Assembly (NCBI RefSeq): GCF_900089455.2
Contig: NZ_LT907988.1
Coordinates: forward strand, 2,914,001-2,978,000
Direction: 5' to 3'
DNA length: 64,000 nucleotides
DNA from: Orrella dioscoreae
GTDB taxonomy: Bacteria > Pseudomonadota > Gammaproteobacteria > Burkholderiales > Burkholderiaceae_B
In this document: piece by piece, positions 52,657-62,047 of the stretch
Position numbering within the stretch: position 1 is the first letter of the stretch
Layout: every line of letters starts with the position of its first letter
Position numbers and translations under genes: made by a program
Notes under the pieces: model-generated
The model's input: the letters and a program-made list of their open reading frames with translations, nothing else
Told to the model about the DNA's origin: nothing
Databases searched by the model: none

Positions 52657-52734
52657 GGTGATAACTCCTAGCGGTTGGGATGCAGCAGCGAGAGACGCGG
52701 CAAGGGCTGCTGCCTGTCCCTGCCGCGTGGGGAT

Positions 52735-53562
52735 TCAGGCTTTCAACTGGCGCATGCCATCGGCCAGCAGCCAAAGCGCACGATTGAGTCGGATGTTTTG
52801 GTCGATGCCCTGCACCGGGCGGGTTTGCTGGCGGCGTCCGTTGGCGCTACGCCCGCGCAGGCCGCCTTGGGTCAGGTTCTCTTGCGTGCGGTTGAACACG
52901 CTCCACAAGTCCGGGCGGCGGTCATCAAAGCGGCGCGGCATTAGGATTTGCGATTCCGTGATGGGCGCGGGCTTGTCGGGGTCGTCGTACTTGAGGGCCA
53001 GCGCGGCGCGGGCGAACACTTCGGATTCGCCATCGTTCAAGGTGATGGCGCGCATGGAATCGCGGGATTCATGCACGCGGTCGAAGCCGCGCAAGACTTC
53101 GTAAGCGCCTTCGATGACGGAACCGGCCACGTCGCCCTTGTGGGGCACGCGCACATCGGCCACGGTGTCGCCGCAGACAAGACCGTTGCTGCACACGAAC
53201 CGAAACATGCCCGCGAGCATTTGGTAGGAACTCGTGCCGTCGTGAGAATTGAGCAGCACGATTTCATTGGCTTCCGCGCCGTTGATCTGGCTGGCGTGGC
53301 GCAGGCGCAGCATGTGTTTGGTGTGTTCGCGCTTGCCTTCGTCGCGCACGCGGGTCTGGCATGCCATGAAGGGCTGAAACCCTTCTTTGCGAAGCTCCGC
53401 CAGCACGGCGGCGGTCGGGATATAGGCGTACCGCTCGGAACGGCTTTCGTGCGGCGCATCCGCAAAGATGGACGGCGCGACCCTGCGGATTTGATCGTCG
53501 GACAGCGGGTAATCGCTGCGCAGCGACGGGGAGCGGGAAGCGAATCGGGATGCGAGTTGCAT
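52735..53562 (-). CDS. DUF932 domain protein
   Basis: 275 residues from ATG 53562, with AGGAG upstream (MQLASRFASRSPSLRSDYPLSDDQIRRVAPSIFADAPHESRSERYAYIPTAAVLAELRKEGFQPFMACQTRVRDEGKREHTKHMLRLR). Continues ...MLAGMFRFVCSNGLVCGDTVADVRVPHKGD.... Typical DUF932, found in many plasmids and phages. Function unproven. Follows parB's promoter on the minus strand in this ICE family. Confidence 0.9.
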   Translation of the reverse strand: MQLASRFASRSPSLRSDYPLSDDQIRRVAPSIFADAPHESRSERYAYIPTAAVLAELRKEGFQPFMACQTRVRDEGKREHTKHMLRLRHASQINGAEANEIVLLNSHDGTSSYQMLAGMFRFVCSNGLVCGDTVADVRVPHKGDVAGSVIEGAYEVLRGFDRVHESRDSMRAITLNDGESEVFARAALALKYDDPDKPAPITESQILMPRRFDDRRPDLWSVFNRTQENLTQGGLRGRSANGRRQQTRPVQGIDQNIRLNRALWLLADGMRQLKA

Positions 53563-54208
53563 GGCATTTCTCCTGACGAAAAGGGTTTGCTGTTCAAACC
53601 GCACACCGGATTCCTAGATTCGGAGCCCAGCCTTTCGGCTGTTTGGTGCGGTCGGCACGAGGAACCCGGTTGGCCCTGTTGCCACCGTCTTTCCTGAGTT
53701 CATCGCCCGCGACGGTCAGGAGCGCGCGGACGGGGGCCGTCAAGGAAACAAGCGCAGGGTTGGTGCGGCCCGCAGGCGCAGCCGAGGACACGGCCCTGCG
53801 CGCCTTGACGGCACACGGGCGCGGGCTACAGTCGCGGACAAGGTGATGAAGTCAGGGGAGACGGCTGGACAAGGCAACGGTCGTCCCTGTGTGCCGAACC
53901 GCACGCAAGCGAAGCGCGCAGGCCCGAAGCTGGAAGCCGGGCCGGAGGCGTCAGCCGAGCGGAGCGAGGGAACGATGGAAGCCCGTCAGGGGCGAGATTC
54001 GCGCAGCGAGGCTCGATGCGCAGCACGAGAGCGCGGCCCGACTTCGTCGGGCGACGCCATGCCTATAAAATGCAACAATGCGTGACGCCTAGCCATTGGA
54101 TCAACAGCCAGCCGCCATTCAATCACTACCTAACGGCAGCACGGTAATAACCAAGGTTAATGACCCGGCAACTACGGCAAATGCCAACGGATTGACTATG
54201 GGGACCAC
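53563..54208. other. 646-bp junction between ICE backbone and restriction cargo
   Basis: No convincing gene. A hairpin GCCCGAC/GTCGGGC is at 54036-54052 with a TTC loop. A TATAAA (54064-54069) could be a promoter -10 for the GHKL gene at 54209, but no good -35 stands out. GC drops sharply after about 54.06 kb, marking the cargo start. Confidence 0.35.
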
Positions 54209-56329
54209 GTGAATCAACCAACCTCCAGCTCGCAACCACTCACGCTCCGGTTTGCACATAACGTAATAGAACATCTTGGCTTGAAGCTGTATCAAAACAA
54301 GCCAACGAACGTATTGGCCGAATTGGTATCCAACTCATGGGATGCTTCCGCATCTCAAGTATTCATCCAATTGGAAAACTCTGACGCCGGTTCACCAACA
54401 GCTATCAGCGTGTTCGACGATGGCCGCGGCATGAGCAAGGCGGATCTCGTCAACAACTATCTCGTGGTGGGACAGCCTAAACCCCGACCTCCAACGGCTG
54501 ATGACCGGAACAACGACAGGTATCCGATGGGGAGAAAGGGCATCGGCAAGTTAGCCCCGTTCGGGATCGCGCGCATCGTACACGTCATTACCATCCAGAA
54601 TGACATCGCCATGTGGCTTCGGTTCGACTATGACGCAATGTTAGCGGCCGAGAACCTAGATGCGTCCGCCACAGCGATATATGCGCCGGACGTGCTTGCC
54701 GATGAAATTCCTGTGGACCAGCTATCAGCGGACGAACCGTCTGGCATGCAGGGGGTCATAGACAAATTTCGGAGTGCCATCTCGCTGTCTAAGTCGGGGA
54801 CCTTGATTTACGCAACCGCCCTCACCCTCCGCAAACAAATATCGACCGTGCAACTGCGTGAGTCGTTGGGTCGCCGTTTTACGGTTACGCTGGCGAGACC
54901 CGACTTCAAAGTCCATGTCAACGGTGGTGCTCTCGCAGAAACGGACGTTTTTCCGGAGTGGGAGCTTCGCATCCCAGAACAGGGAATTTCCGAACACACC
55001 TTGAATACGCCGATGGGTCCGAGATTAGTGAAGTTCTGGGTCGGTTTCGTCAAATCGGCAGCCTGGTCGCAAGAGGAAGCAGGCGTCGGCGTCTACGCGC
55101 ACGGGAAGATTGCCCAAGACCGCCCTTTCTTCTTTGGCGTCAAGGGACGCGAGATTTTTTCCCGTTACATGTATGCCGTGGTCGAAGCAGACTGGATCGA
55201 TGAGCTTCAGCAGGACACGATATCTACCGATCGCACGAGCGTGAACTGGGAGGATTCTGATCTTCAAACATTACATACGTGGGGTGCACAGTCCGTCGTC
55301 GCATGGATCAACGCTTACGAGCAGAAGAGAAAAGAGACCTCACGTCTCGAAGACATCACGCTGGTCGAGGGGTTCCTAGACAAAACCCCCGACATCAAGT
55401 TGCGGCCAACCGATAAGAGCCATCTCGTCGAACTCATCAGCGACGTTACGCCCCGACTCGGCAAGGATCAGGATGCAAAAATACGTCTTATCGAAGCAGC
55501 AGCAAAAGCTTGGGTACATGAACCGGCTCGCAAGCTGATAAAAGAACTGTGGACACAAGTTACCACCTTCGAACCTTCCGCTTTCGTATCGTCAGTCAAC
55601 AGGCTGAGCGACGAACTCGTCCCTGAGAGCTTGTCTCTCGCCGTTGCCTTTTCGCTGCGTGTATTCGCATTAACCCAACTTCACGGGCATATCCTAAAAG
55701 GCCAAGAAACCCAGCTACAAAAGCTCATTGAGAGTTTCCCCTGGATACTCAACACTCGATACGAACGTTATGTATATCGAAAAGCTCTCGCTAGTATCGT
55801 CAAGGATGAGGCTACCCTCATTGATAAGCGAAATCCCTTCCCTGCAATTCCTGCCGACCGAACGATGCCGGATTTCGTTTTCTTCGGCTCGCCAGAAGAT
55901 CGGGAAATTTTGATTGTTGAGCTCAAAGGACCAGCAGACACCGCTCAGCACGAAGAGTATCAGCAACTACATTCATATGTGCTTTACTTGTCGTCCCGTT
56001 TTCCAAGCTCCAACGTATCTGGACTTCTGGTATCTGGCGATCATGCCCCTTATCTCATGAGAAACAGATCAGAAGCTATTGACTTCGCCAAGTGGAGCGA
56101 CGTACTCCTTCATTCTCGGCGTGGACACATGGACTTGCTCACTGCGCTTCTGGTTGGGACCGATCCATTTGGGGACGATGCACGCATTCAGCAGGTGTGT
56201 GAGCTGGGCGGTCAAGCCGTGAGAGATTTCCTCACGCAGATGAGTGCTAGAGAACCCCAACTGCGTGATTTGGTCAATAGACTGCGAGCCGTCCCAGGGT
56301 CACCCGCTCCTGATAATGATGGCGCCTAA
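54209..56329 (+). CDS. MORC-like GHKL ATPase with C-terminal PD-(D/E)xK nuclease domain (protein 1)
   Basis: 706 residues from GTG 54209 (GGGG upstream). GHKL/HSP90-type ATP-binding motifs: N-box AELVSNSWDAS (N42, D45), G1 FDDGRGM (69-75), G2 GRKGIGKLAPFGI (108-120). The C-terminal region has a DUF4263/Shedu-like nuclease core: MPDFVFF (D555), ...ILIVELKG (E571, K573). Iyer and Aravind described MORC-like ATPases next to methyltransferases in prokaryotic restriction systems. Here it is followed 24 nt later by vsr. Probably an ATP-gated nuclease. AT-richer than the backbone, suggesting recent acquisition. Confidence 0.85.
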   Translation: MNQPTSSSQPLTLRFAHNVIEHLGLKLYQNKPTNVLAELVSNSWDASASQVFIQLENSDAGSPTAISVFDDGRGMSKADLVNNYLVVGQPKPRPPTADDRNNDRYPMGRKGIGKLAPFGIARIVHVITIQNDIAMWLRFDYDAMLAAENLDASATAIYAPDVLADEIPVDQLSADEPSGMQGVIDKFRSAISLSKSGTLIYATALTLRKQISTVQLRESLGRRFTVTLARPDFKVHVNGGALAETDVFPEWELRIPEQGISEHTLNTPMGPRLVKFWVGFVKSAAWSQEEAGVGVYAHGKIAQDRPFFFGVKGREIFSRYMYAVVEADWIDELQQDTISTDRTSVNWEDSDLQTLHTWGAQSVVAWINAYEQKRKETSRLEDITLVEGFLDKTPDIKLRPTDKSHLVELISDVTPRLGKDQDAKIRLIEAAAKAWVHEPARKLIKELWTQVTTFEPSAFVSSVNRLSDELVPESLSLAVAFSLRVFALTQLHGHILKGQETQLQKLIESFPWILNTRYERYVYRKALASIVKDEATLIDKRNPFPAIPADRTMPDFVFFGSPEDREILIVELKGPADTAQHEEYQQLHSYVLYLSSRFPSSNVSGLLVSGDHAPYLMRNRSEAIDFAKWSDVLLHSRRGHMDLLTALLVGTDPFGDDARIQQVCELGGQAVRDFLTQMSAREPQLRDLVNRLRAVPGSPAPDNDGA

Positions 56330-56353
56330 CCGGAAGTAGTCGCGTCAAGGATC

Positions 56354-56788
56354 ATGTCGAACAACCAAGACGAAAATTCGCTCTATTCGAACGTAGCGCC
56401 GGCAACACGCCGCCGCATGCAGGCGGTACGTGGCACTAACACCGCTCCTGAAATGGTGGTGAGAAGCCTACTGCATCAGATGGGCTATCGATTTCGTTTG
56501 CACCGCAAAGACCTTCCTGGGTCACCGGACATCGTTTTACCAAAACACAGGAAAATCGTGCTGATTCACGGCTGCTTTTGGCATGGGCATGAGGAGTGCA
56601 AGCGTGCGAAATTGCCTGTCAATAACGCGAACACATGGCGAATGAAGATTGAGAAAAACCAAGCGCGTGACAAGCGCAACATCACGGAACTTCGCCACCA
56701 TGGGTGGGACGTTTTGATCGTCTGGGAATGTGAATTGAAAGAAATCACGCAGGTCGCAGAACGCCTGCGTGATTTTATATCGGGCTAA
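56354..56788 (+). CDS. vsr: Very-short-patch-repair-like endonuclease
   Basis: 144 residues with the complete Vsr signature: TAPEMVVRSLLHQMGYRFRLHRKDLPGSPDIVLPKHRKIVLIHGCFWHGHEECK (D59, HGCFWHGH 72-79), and ...NNITELRHHGWDVLIVWECEL.... It nicks T:G mismatches from deaminated 5-methylcytosine. It converges with the cytosine methyltransferase, whose stop lies 3 nt beyond. Together they limit mutation by the methylase or act as restriction. Confidence 0.95.
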   Translation: MSNNQDENSLYSNVAPATRRRMQAVRGTNTAPEMVVRSLLHQMGYRFRLHRKDLPGSPDIVLPKHRKIVLIHGCFWHGHEECKRAKLPVNNANTWRMKIEKNQARDKRNITELRHHGWDVLIVWECELKEITQVAERLRDFISG

Positions 56789-56791
56789 TCG

Positions 56792-58219
56792 TTAGATCGG
56801 CTGCTGCAACTCGGTACGCTTCTGGAGATATCTCGCTGAACGACTAGAAGCCGTCGCGTACTCGAAAAAACTACGTGGGTCTTGGCGCCCGTCTTTCTTA
56901 GCTGCACCTGCCAGCTTTTCCCAACCCTTCACGCATCGCTCGTCACTCATCGCCATCGGTGCTCTAACTGGCTGTCGCTGCAAAAGACCGCGAAGCACCT
57001 CACCATGCATCGTGGTAAACGCAGGCGGAACCGCTTCACCGATCATTTCTCGGACGTTCGTATGGCCAAGTCTTTTGAGCGCGTCGCCCCATTGAAAATC
57101 ACGAGGGAACGTCTGCAACAGAGCACATTCGAGAGGACTCAACAAACGGTTCTGCGTGGGATGAATAGTGTAATCGCTCCCGATGTGGCCACTTGCCGTC
57201 GTAACCGTAGCCGCAGGCCGGTCTGCATGCATGCGTCGATAGCTGCTTGCAAAGCCTTTAACCAAGCGAAAGGTGCCATTGTGCTCTTTAACCACGGGAC
57301 GTAATAGTGGCTCGCCGCATTTCGGGCAGGTTGCTGCCTCCGCGGGCACCGTGACCGGGCCGCAATCCGCACATACTTCATTGTCCCATGCACTACGCCC
57401 CGTTGAAGGCGGAATGGCAGCGACCATAGCGTAAATCCGCTCATCCCAGATGGGTACAGAATGGAAGCCAGAAAATTCGTCCGCCGATGCCGTCTTCCGT
57501 GTAGAAGCATCAAGGTCGGGCAATCCAAAACTTTCGAGTGCTTCCCGCAACGTAACGGGGCGCGCGTCCCCCGTATCGGGGGCGTGCGTTGCTCGGGGAA
57601 AGGGAGTACGGCCCAACCTGAGCATTTCTTTCAGACCTCGGATGTCGCGTCGAACAAAGGTCAAGAACGCTCGCTTACGGGACTGAGGAACGCCGAAATC
57701 ACATAGGTCCGCCACGAGAGGAAACGCAACGTAGTCCTTCGCCAGGGAGGCAATGAGATAGTTGGCCGCAGAAACGGGGTTCTTGTCCTTCGGATGATGG
57801 ACTTTCCGCGTAAAAAAAGCAGGCACGTTTTCGACGACTAACAGTGCAGGCATCAGTTCCAACGCCACGTTCGCCACCACGGTCACCAGCAAATTTCGTT
57901 CGTCTTTCGACCCTGCATCTGCATCATCATGGCTACCTTTCCCCGAACGTGCCGAACTCATGCCTTGGCAAGGTGGGCATGCACAGAGCAAGGCTGGGCG
58001 CGCACGGCCTGCTTTCGCACGGTACTTCTTGACTACCGTCTTCCACGTTTTTCGGAGATCACCTGAAACGCCCTCTGCACCGGGGTGATTCAGCAAACAA
58101 ACGTCTAAACGATCCTGCTCCAGCTCCGCCATCACCTCAAAGTGGAATCCAGCCTTGCGGTACCCGACATCACCTGCCCCGCAATTCGAGAACAAGCTAA
58201 CGGCTCGTAGCCTACTCAT
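56792..58219 (-). CDS. C5 cytosine-specific DNA methyltransferase
   Basis: 475 residues. Motif I (SLFSNCGAGDVGYRKAGF), the catalytic motif IV PPCQ (82-85, C84), ENVP (motif VI), QSRKRAF (VIII) and GEAVPPAF (X) are present. The target-recognition region contains two CxxC pairs (CADC...CPKC), a possible zinc ribbon not usual in the family. Its ATG overlaps the stop of the GHKL gene upstream (ATGA). Modifies DNA for the linked system. Paired with Vsr, convergent. Confidence 0.93.
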   Translation of the reverse strand: MSRLRAVSLFSNCGAGDVGYRKAGFHFEVMAELEQDRLDVCLLNHPGAEGVSGDLRKTWKTVVKKYRAKAGRARPALLCACPPCQGMSSARSGKGSHDDADAGSKDERNLLVTVVANVALELMPALLVVENVPAFFTRKVHHPKDKNPVSAANYLIASLAKDYVAFPLVADLCDFGVPQSRKRAFLTFVRRDIRGLKEMLRLGRTPFPRATHAPDTGDARPVTLREALESFGLPDLDASTRKTASADEFSGFHSVPIWDERIYAMVAAIPPSTGRSAWDNEVCADCGPVTVPAEAATCPKCGEPLLRPVVKEHNGTFRLVKGFASSYRRMHADRPAATVTTASGHIGSDYTIHPTQNRLLSPLECALLQTFPRDFQWGDALKRLGHTNVREMIGEAVPPAFTTMHGEVLRGLLQRQPVRAPMAMSDERCVKGWEKLAGAAKKDGRQDPRSFFEYATASSRSARYLQKRTELQQPI

Positions 58220-60321
58220 GATGATCTGCCTTTGCGCTTGTCGGCACCAAGATCATGCACATCGAGAAATTGCTCGTGAACTCTCTTCGCTCGCGTAAGG
58301 AAGTCGCGCCACGACATACGTCTTACGCAGCTCTCTTTCACGAATCCCTCGTATGCGTGTTTGTTGACGCTCTGCTTCAATTTTTCGCCATCGGCGACGA
58401 GGCTAATTCGCCACCCCTTATAGAACTCAGACACAGTTTCTTCGTTATCCTTGAAAAACTTCTTGAATGCATCGACGTAGTTAACGAGACGCGAAAAGTC
58501 CGTATCGTCGAACACATGTCCTGCTTTTTTAATCTCAACTATATGCAACAGACCATCAATGCTGACCAACGTAAAATCCGGACGTTTGACTTCATAGTCA
58601 ATGGCCAGCTTAATGGTTGAACCATGCTCCTTCTGCCAGAACTTCTCAAATGCATTCTTGAAGTTCTTTAAGCTTTGATTCTTCGTGATGACAGTCCACG
58701 ACGGCTCAATCAGCCAAGGCGCACTCGCAATAAGTGACTGGAACTGGTTCTCATCCATCGAAACGTCGATAATTTGTTCGAGATCCTTTATGACTCGAAC
58801 CCGTTGTGCCGCAATCTGAGCATAGGACGCAAGCTCCGCAAGCTGCGCCTTGCTGAAAATGTCAAGCATCTGCTCAATGGATGCCTCGCCCTTCGTCACC
58901 CTATTGGAGAACTCATGAAATGCCTCCATCAAAGCTTGGTGCGGAGCGACCGAAAGAATGATTTGGGACAAGTCTTCGACGTAGACCTCATCGTTTAATT
59001 CATCCTCAGCAGCAAATCCACCGAATTTCTTGGCAAGGTCAATGGCAACTCGCGACACTTCCTTATCGCCGAATCGTTCGCGCGCACGCTCCTCGATCTT
59101 CGACTTACGTAGGAATTCATCTCGCACCCGAATCCGACGCGGCTCACGCGAAATTCGCGCTATCTCTCTGATGAGTTCCGCACCCCACTTTCTTAGTAAT
59201 TGGCCATAGTCGGAATCCCACAGAATGTCCTGGCGATCGGTTCTAACGAGATCGTCCCCTTGATCCAAGTCGAGCCACTCTGCTTCAACTTGACCAACCA
59301 GATACGAGCGCATGGCGAACTCGCCTGTGAAACCCGCAGGTTGGTTGAAATCGCGAGTCACGCCAGCGATCTTTCCTCTGGCATAAATGCGGACACCCAT
59401 CATTTCTTCGTTTTTGTACGCCTCTTTAGCCATGCCTAACCACCCGGATACTGGAAGTATCGAGCCGTCATCAGCATGTACTGGACGGCTCGACAGGTCT
59501 ATCCGTGAGCCGGGTAACAATGGGATGTCCAGTGGATTGACCTTGACGGGTTTCGCCTTGTCCTTCGTGGCATCCACAACGAGGATCTGGAAATCCGGCT
59601 TGGCAAACGTGAAGCGAACAGCAAGCTGTCGAAGAAACGTCTCAAGATCAGGCACTCGCTTTGCGAGAAACGACGTCAAACGGATACGCGTTCCCGTTTT
59701 TTTACTCCATGTCCGATCAGCATTTCCCACTTCCAACGGCACGGCTTCATCGTCATCAGTGACGATCTTGTCGAAATCCATAAAAAAATGGGTTACTGCG
59801 TAGCCCTCTTTGGTCTTTGGACCACCGGCTGACCAAACTTCAATGCGCCGACAGATGCCAAATGGCGCAAGCTTGCCAATTCCTTTACGCCCCATCACAG
59901 GACGCTTCTTGTTGCGCGACCTTCCGCCGTCCTGTCCTTTGCGAGTTCGGCGGTCAGCACCGACGCGGAGATAGAAATTGATGGCCTCTTCTGGAGCCAT
60001 TCCATGCCCGTCGTCCTCAACGTCTATCACATATCCTACATCCCTGAGCTGACCTCCTGCTTTCGAGGCCAACTGTATGCTTAAGGGCAGGCGAACCGTA
60101 ACTGTCTCCGCGTCTGCGTCGTAGCCGTTGGCGATCAACTCGGCAACCACTGCGCTGGCCTTGTCATACAGCTTGACCCCAAGCTTATCGACGGTGAGCC
60201 TGGAAATGCGCAGATGGTAAGGCGACTCTTCCGACGTCGCCTTATCAATCACGTCAGTTTCGGTTCGGCGACGAGATTGGCCACTACTAACTGGAGCTGC
60301 ACGACGAGGAGATGTAGCCAT
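58216..60321 (-). CDS. MORC-like GHKL ATPase with C-terminal PD-(D/E)xK nuclease domain (protein 2)
   Basis: 701 residues from ATG 60321, with GGAG upstream. N-box AELIANGYDAD, G1 EDDGHGM, G2 GRKGIGKLAPFGI, then a GHKL transducer domain. A C-terminal nuclease motif: RPDFTLV (D582), HIVEIKKAG (E596, K598). Distinct from protein 1 apart from shared motifs, so the two may form a heterodimer. Overlaps the methylase start. AT-richer than the ICE backbone. Confidence 0.85.
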   Translation of the reverse strand: MATSPRRAAPVSSGQSRRRTETDVIDKATSEESPYHLRISRLTVDKLGVKLYDKASAVVAELIANGYDADAETVTVRLPLSIQLASKAGGQLRDVGYVIDVEDDGHGMAPEEAINFYLRVGADRRTRKGQDGGRSRNKKRPVMGRKGIGKLAPFGICRRIEVWSAGGPKTKEGYAVTHFFMDFDKIVTDDDEAVPLEVGNADRTWSKKTGTRIRLTSFLAKRVPDLETFLRQLAVRFTFAKPDFQILVVDATKDKAKPVKVNPLDIPLLPGSRIDLSSRPVHADDGSILPVSGWLGMAKEAYKNEEMMGVRIYARGKIAGVTRDFNQPAGFTGEFAMRSYLVGQVEAEWLDLDQGDDLVRTDRQDILWDSDYGQLLRKWGAELIREIARISREPRRIRVRDEFLRKSKIEERARERFGDKEVSRVAIDLAKKFGGFAAEDELNDEVYVEDLSQIILSVAPHQALMEAFHEFSNRVTKGEASIEQMLDIFSKAQLAELASYAQIAAQRVRVIKDLEQIIDVSMDENQFQSLIASAPWLIEPSWTVITKNQSLKNFKNAFEKFWQKEHGSTIKLAIDYEVKRPDFTLVSIDGLLHIVEIKKAGHVFDDTDFSRLVNYVDAFKKFFKDNEETVSEFYKGWRISLVADGEKLKQSVNKHAYEGFVKESCVRRMSWRDFLTRAKRVHEQFLDVHDLGADKRKGRSS

Positions 60322-60433
60322 CAACGACTCCGAGATTGGTTACGGGCGCTTGCCGTCTTCATTTTTTTGCAGCGACTGGCTTGCACATACGCAGCATACG
60401 GTATTATCACACGATTGCCGTCAGGAGCCGACT

Positions 60434-60694
60434 ATGTCTACAGGAGCGGGAAAACGCCAACCCGTACCAGCGGGCCAGGTCGTAAGACGCGCGTTTTCGA
60501 TGCAAAAGGCAGACGCAGACTTGATCGAGACGTTGAGGTTGCGCTACGCCACCCTAGGCTTGCTTATGAACCAAAGCGAGGTAGTCCGCGTCGGGCTAAA
60601 TGCTCTAGCGCGAATGGCTGACACAGACCTGGAGACAAGCGCGTCGAACCTAGAACGTCTTGCAACATCAGGACGTGCAAAGCCCACGAAATAA
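60434..60694 (+). CDS. Small RHH-like protein
   Basis: 86 residues from ATG 60434 with AGGAG 6 nt upstream. The C-terminal two-thirds (FSMQKADADLIETLRLRYATLGLLMNQSEVVRVGLNALARMADTDL) look like a ribbon-helix-helix DNA-binding domain. Divergent from the GHKL-2 gene, so a possible regulator of the restriction cassette. No family name can be assigned with certainty. Confidence 0.55.
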   Translation: MSTGAGKRQPVPAGQVVRRAFSMQKADADLIETLRLRYATLGLLMNQSEVVRVGLNALARMADTDLETSASNLERLATSGRAKPTK

Positions 60695-60818
60695 GGGCAA
60701 TTCCGGGCTAAACCTGCATGCGGCGTCGCCAAGCACTGCCATGCCTTAGCTTGTAACTTGCACCGAGCTCGCTGCGCCACGCCACAGCAAGTTGTGCCGA
60801 TAGGTACGGAGCTCCACC

Positions 60819-61226
60819 ATGTCTCCATGTAGCGTACTCACGGAGTTCAAGGTGGAAAAGCTATCGCAAAAAACCAACATGACCGGCATCGATGCCGGCC
60901 GCCAGTCTCTTCCCATGCCGGGAACGGAGGCCTATGAAGCGCTGCCACAATTTCCGAAGGGCAGTCCCCTTCCCTTCCGGCGCACGATCCGCCGCCAGGA
61001 CCTGCGGCACATCGTGCCCCTGGCCGAAACAACGATCTACGAAATGGAGCGCCGCGGCGAGTTCCCACGACGCTTCAATCTGACACCGCGCTGCGTGGTG
61101 TGGGACTTAGCCGAAGTAGAGGCGTGGGTCGAGGAACGAAAGCAAGCGCCTCGCGGCAGCATCTCCAAGCCGGATGTCCACCTACGAAAAACCCGCCCTG
61201 TCCGGGCCGGTTCGGACGAGGCATGA
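60819..61226 (+). CDS. AlpA-family HTH regulator
   Basis: 135 residues from ATG 60819 (GGAG 7 nt upstream; ATG 60879 is an alternative). The core LPFRRTIRRQDLRHIVPLAETTIYEMERRGEFPRRFNLTPRCVVWDLAEVEAWVEERKQAP is a typical AlpA-type HTH. AlpA proteins often control integrase or excision genes. It lies close to the integrase. Confidence 0.9.
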   Translation: MSPCSVLTEFKVEKLSQKTNMTGIDAGRQSLPMPGTEAYEALPQFPKGSPLPFRRTIRRQDLRHIVPLAETTIYEMERRGEFPRRFNLTPRCVVWDLAEVEAWVEERKQAPRGSISKPDVHLRKTRPVRAGSDEA

Positions 61227-61242
61227 AGCGGGGCAACAGTCC

Positions 61243-61767
61243 TCAACCCACCAATGCTTCCAACTCTTTGGACGCCGAGCGCGGCAGTCGCCGCCCCTCC
61301 TTCGCCACGTTGACTTGCAAGGCCACCCGCGCAACGTCCAGCATGCCCCTGGCCAGCGAATAGCTGCCCCTGGCCTGCAACCACGCTAGCACGTCCGCCA
61401 AGTGCCAGATCGACGCACTCCCCTCATGTACCGGTGCCGGGAAGCTGCCCGGATGTGCCAGCATCAGCTTGCGCATGTTCTGCCGCGACACGCCTACGAT
61501 GTCGGCCACGTCGGTCAGACCGACCAGATCCGGCGCGACTTCGATCAGCTTGGCCGACGGCACGGCATTGCGCACGTCCGCCAACGCACTGCGTATGGCG
61601 ATGCCGGCATCTGCCGCCTCGCGGGTGAACTCCAGCGCCAAGCGCCCCGGCTGGCCGATGCCCACCAGGGCATCGTCGCAGCCGGCTTCGCCCAGGCGTT
61701 CGACCAGCGCATCAGGGTCACCCTCATCGTCGGCGAGCTGGTACTTCAAGGTGAAGGTGTATTCCAT
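61243..61767 (-). CDS. HTH DNA-binding protein paired with HicA-like protein
   Basis: 174 residues from ATG 61767 (MEYTFTLKYQLADDEGDPDALVERLGEAGCDDALVGIGQPGRLALEFTREAADAGIAIRSALADV). N-terminal ferredoxin-like domain, then a HTH region (VGLTDVADIVGVSRQNMRKLMLAH) and a helical tail. Follows the HicA-like gene with only 4 nt between, an antitoxin-like position. Known function is not established. Confidence 0.8.
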   Translation of the reverse strand: MEYTFTLKYQLADDEGDPDALVERLGEAGCDDALVGIGQPGRLALEFTREAADAGIAIRSALADVRNAVPSAKLIEVAPDLVGLTDVADIVGVSRQNMRKLMLAHPGSFPAPVHEGSASIWHLADVLAWLQARGSYSLARGMLDVARVALQVNVAKEGRRLPRSASKELEALVG

Positions 61768-61771
61768 CGCG

Positions 61772-62047
61772 CTATTCCTTGGCGTCATCGTCAGCCTCTT
61801 GCTGCTTACGATGCGTGGTGCAGTTGTCCACGACGCGCCGCAAGGCGCGGGCGTGGTTGCCGGGGCTCCTCGGCGTGCTCCAGACGCTGGCGATACAGAA
61901 CTCGCCGCAGCGGCACTCCTCGTCGTTGTATGGGCAGTAGATCCGCCCCCATGCGTGACTGCCGCCGACTTCGACACGCCAGCCATGCCCTTCAGCGTGC
62001 CTGACAGCTTCCTCGACCTCTTTCTTCGGGTGGGAGGGACGGGCCAT
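61772..62047 (-). CDS. HicA-like toxin candidate
   Basis: 91 residues from ATG 62047 (MARPSHPKKEVEEAVRHAEGHGWRVEVGGSHAWGRIYCPYNDEECRCGEFCIASVWSTPRSPGNHARALRRVVDNC). The VEEAVRHAE--GW-V--GGSHAWGRIYCP pattern is HicA/double-stranded-RNA-binding-like, with the conserved GGSH. Cys-rich middle. It is directly upstream of the HTH protein (4-nt gap). A type II toxin-antitoxin role is inferred by architecture. Confidence 0.65.
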   Translation of the reverse strand: MARPSHPKKEVEEAVRHAEGHGWRVEVGGSHAWGRIYCPYNDEECRCGEFCIASVWSTPRSPGNHARALRRVVDNCTTHRKQQEADDDAKE

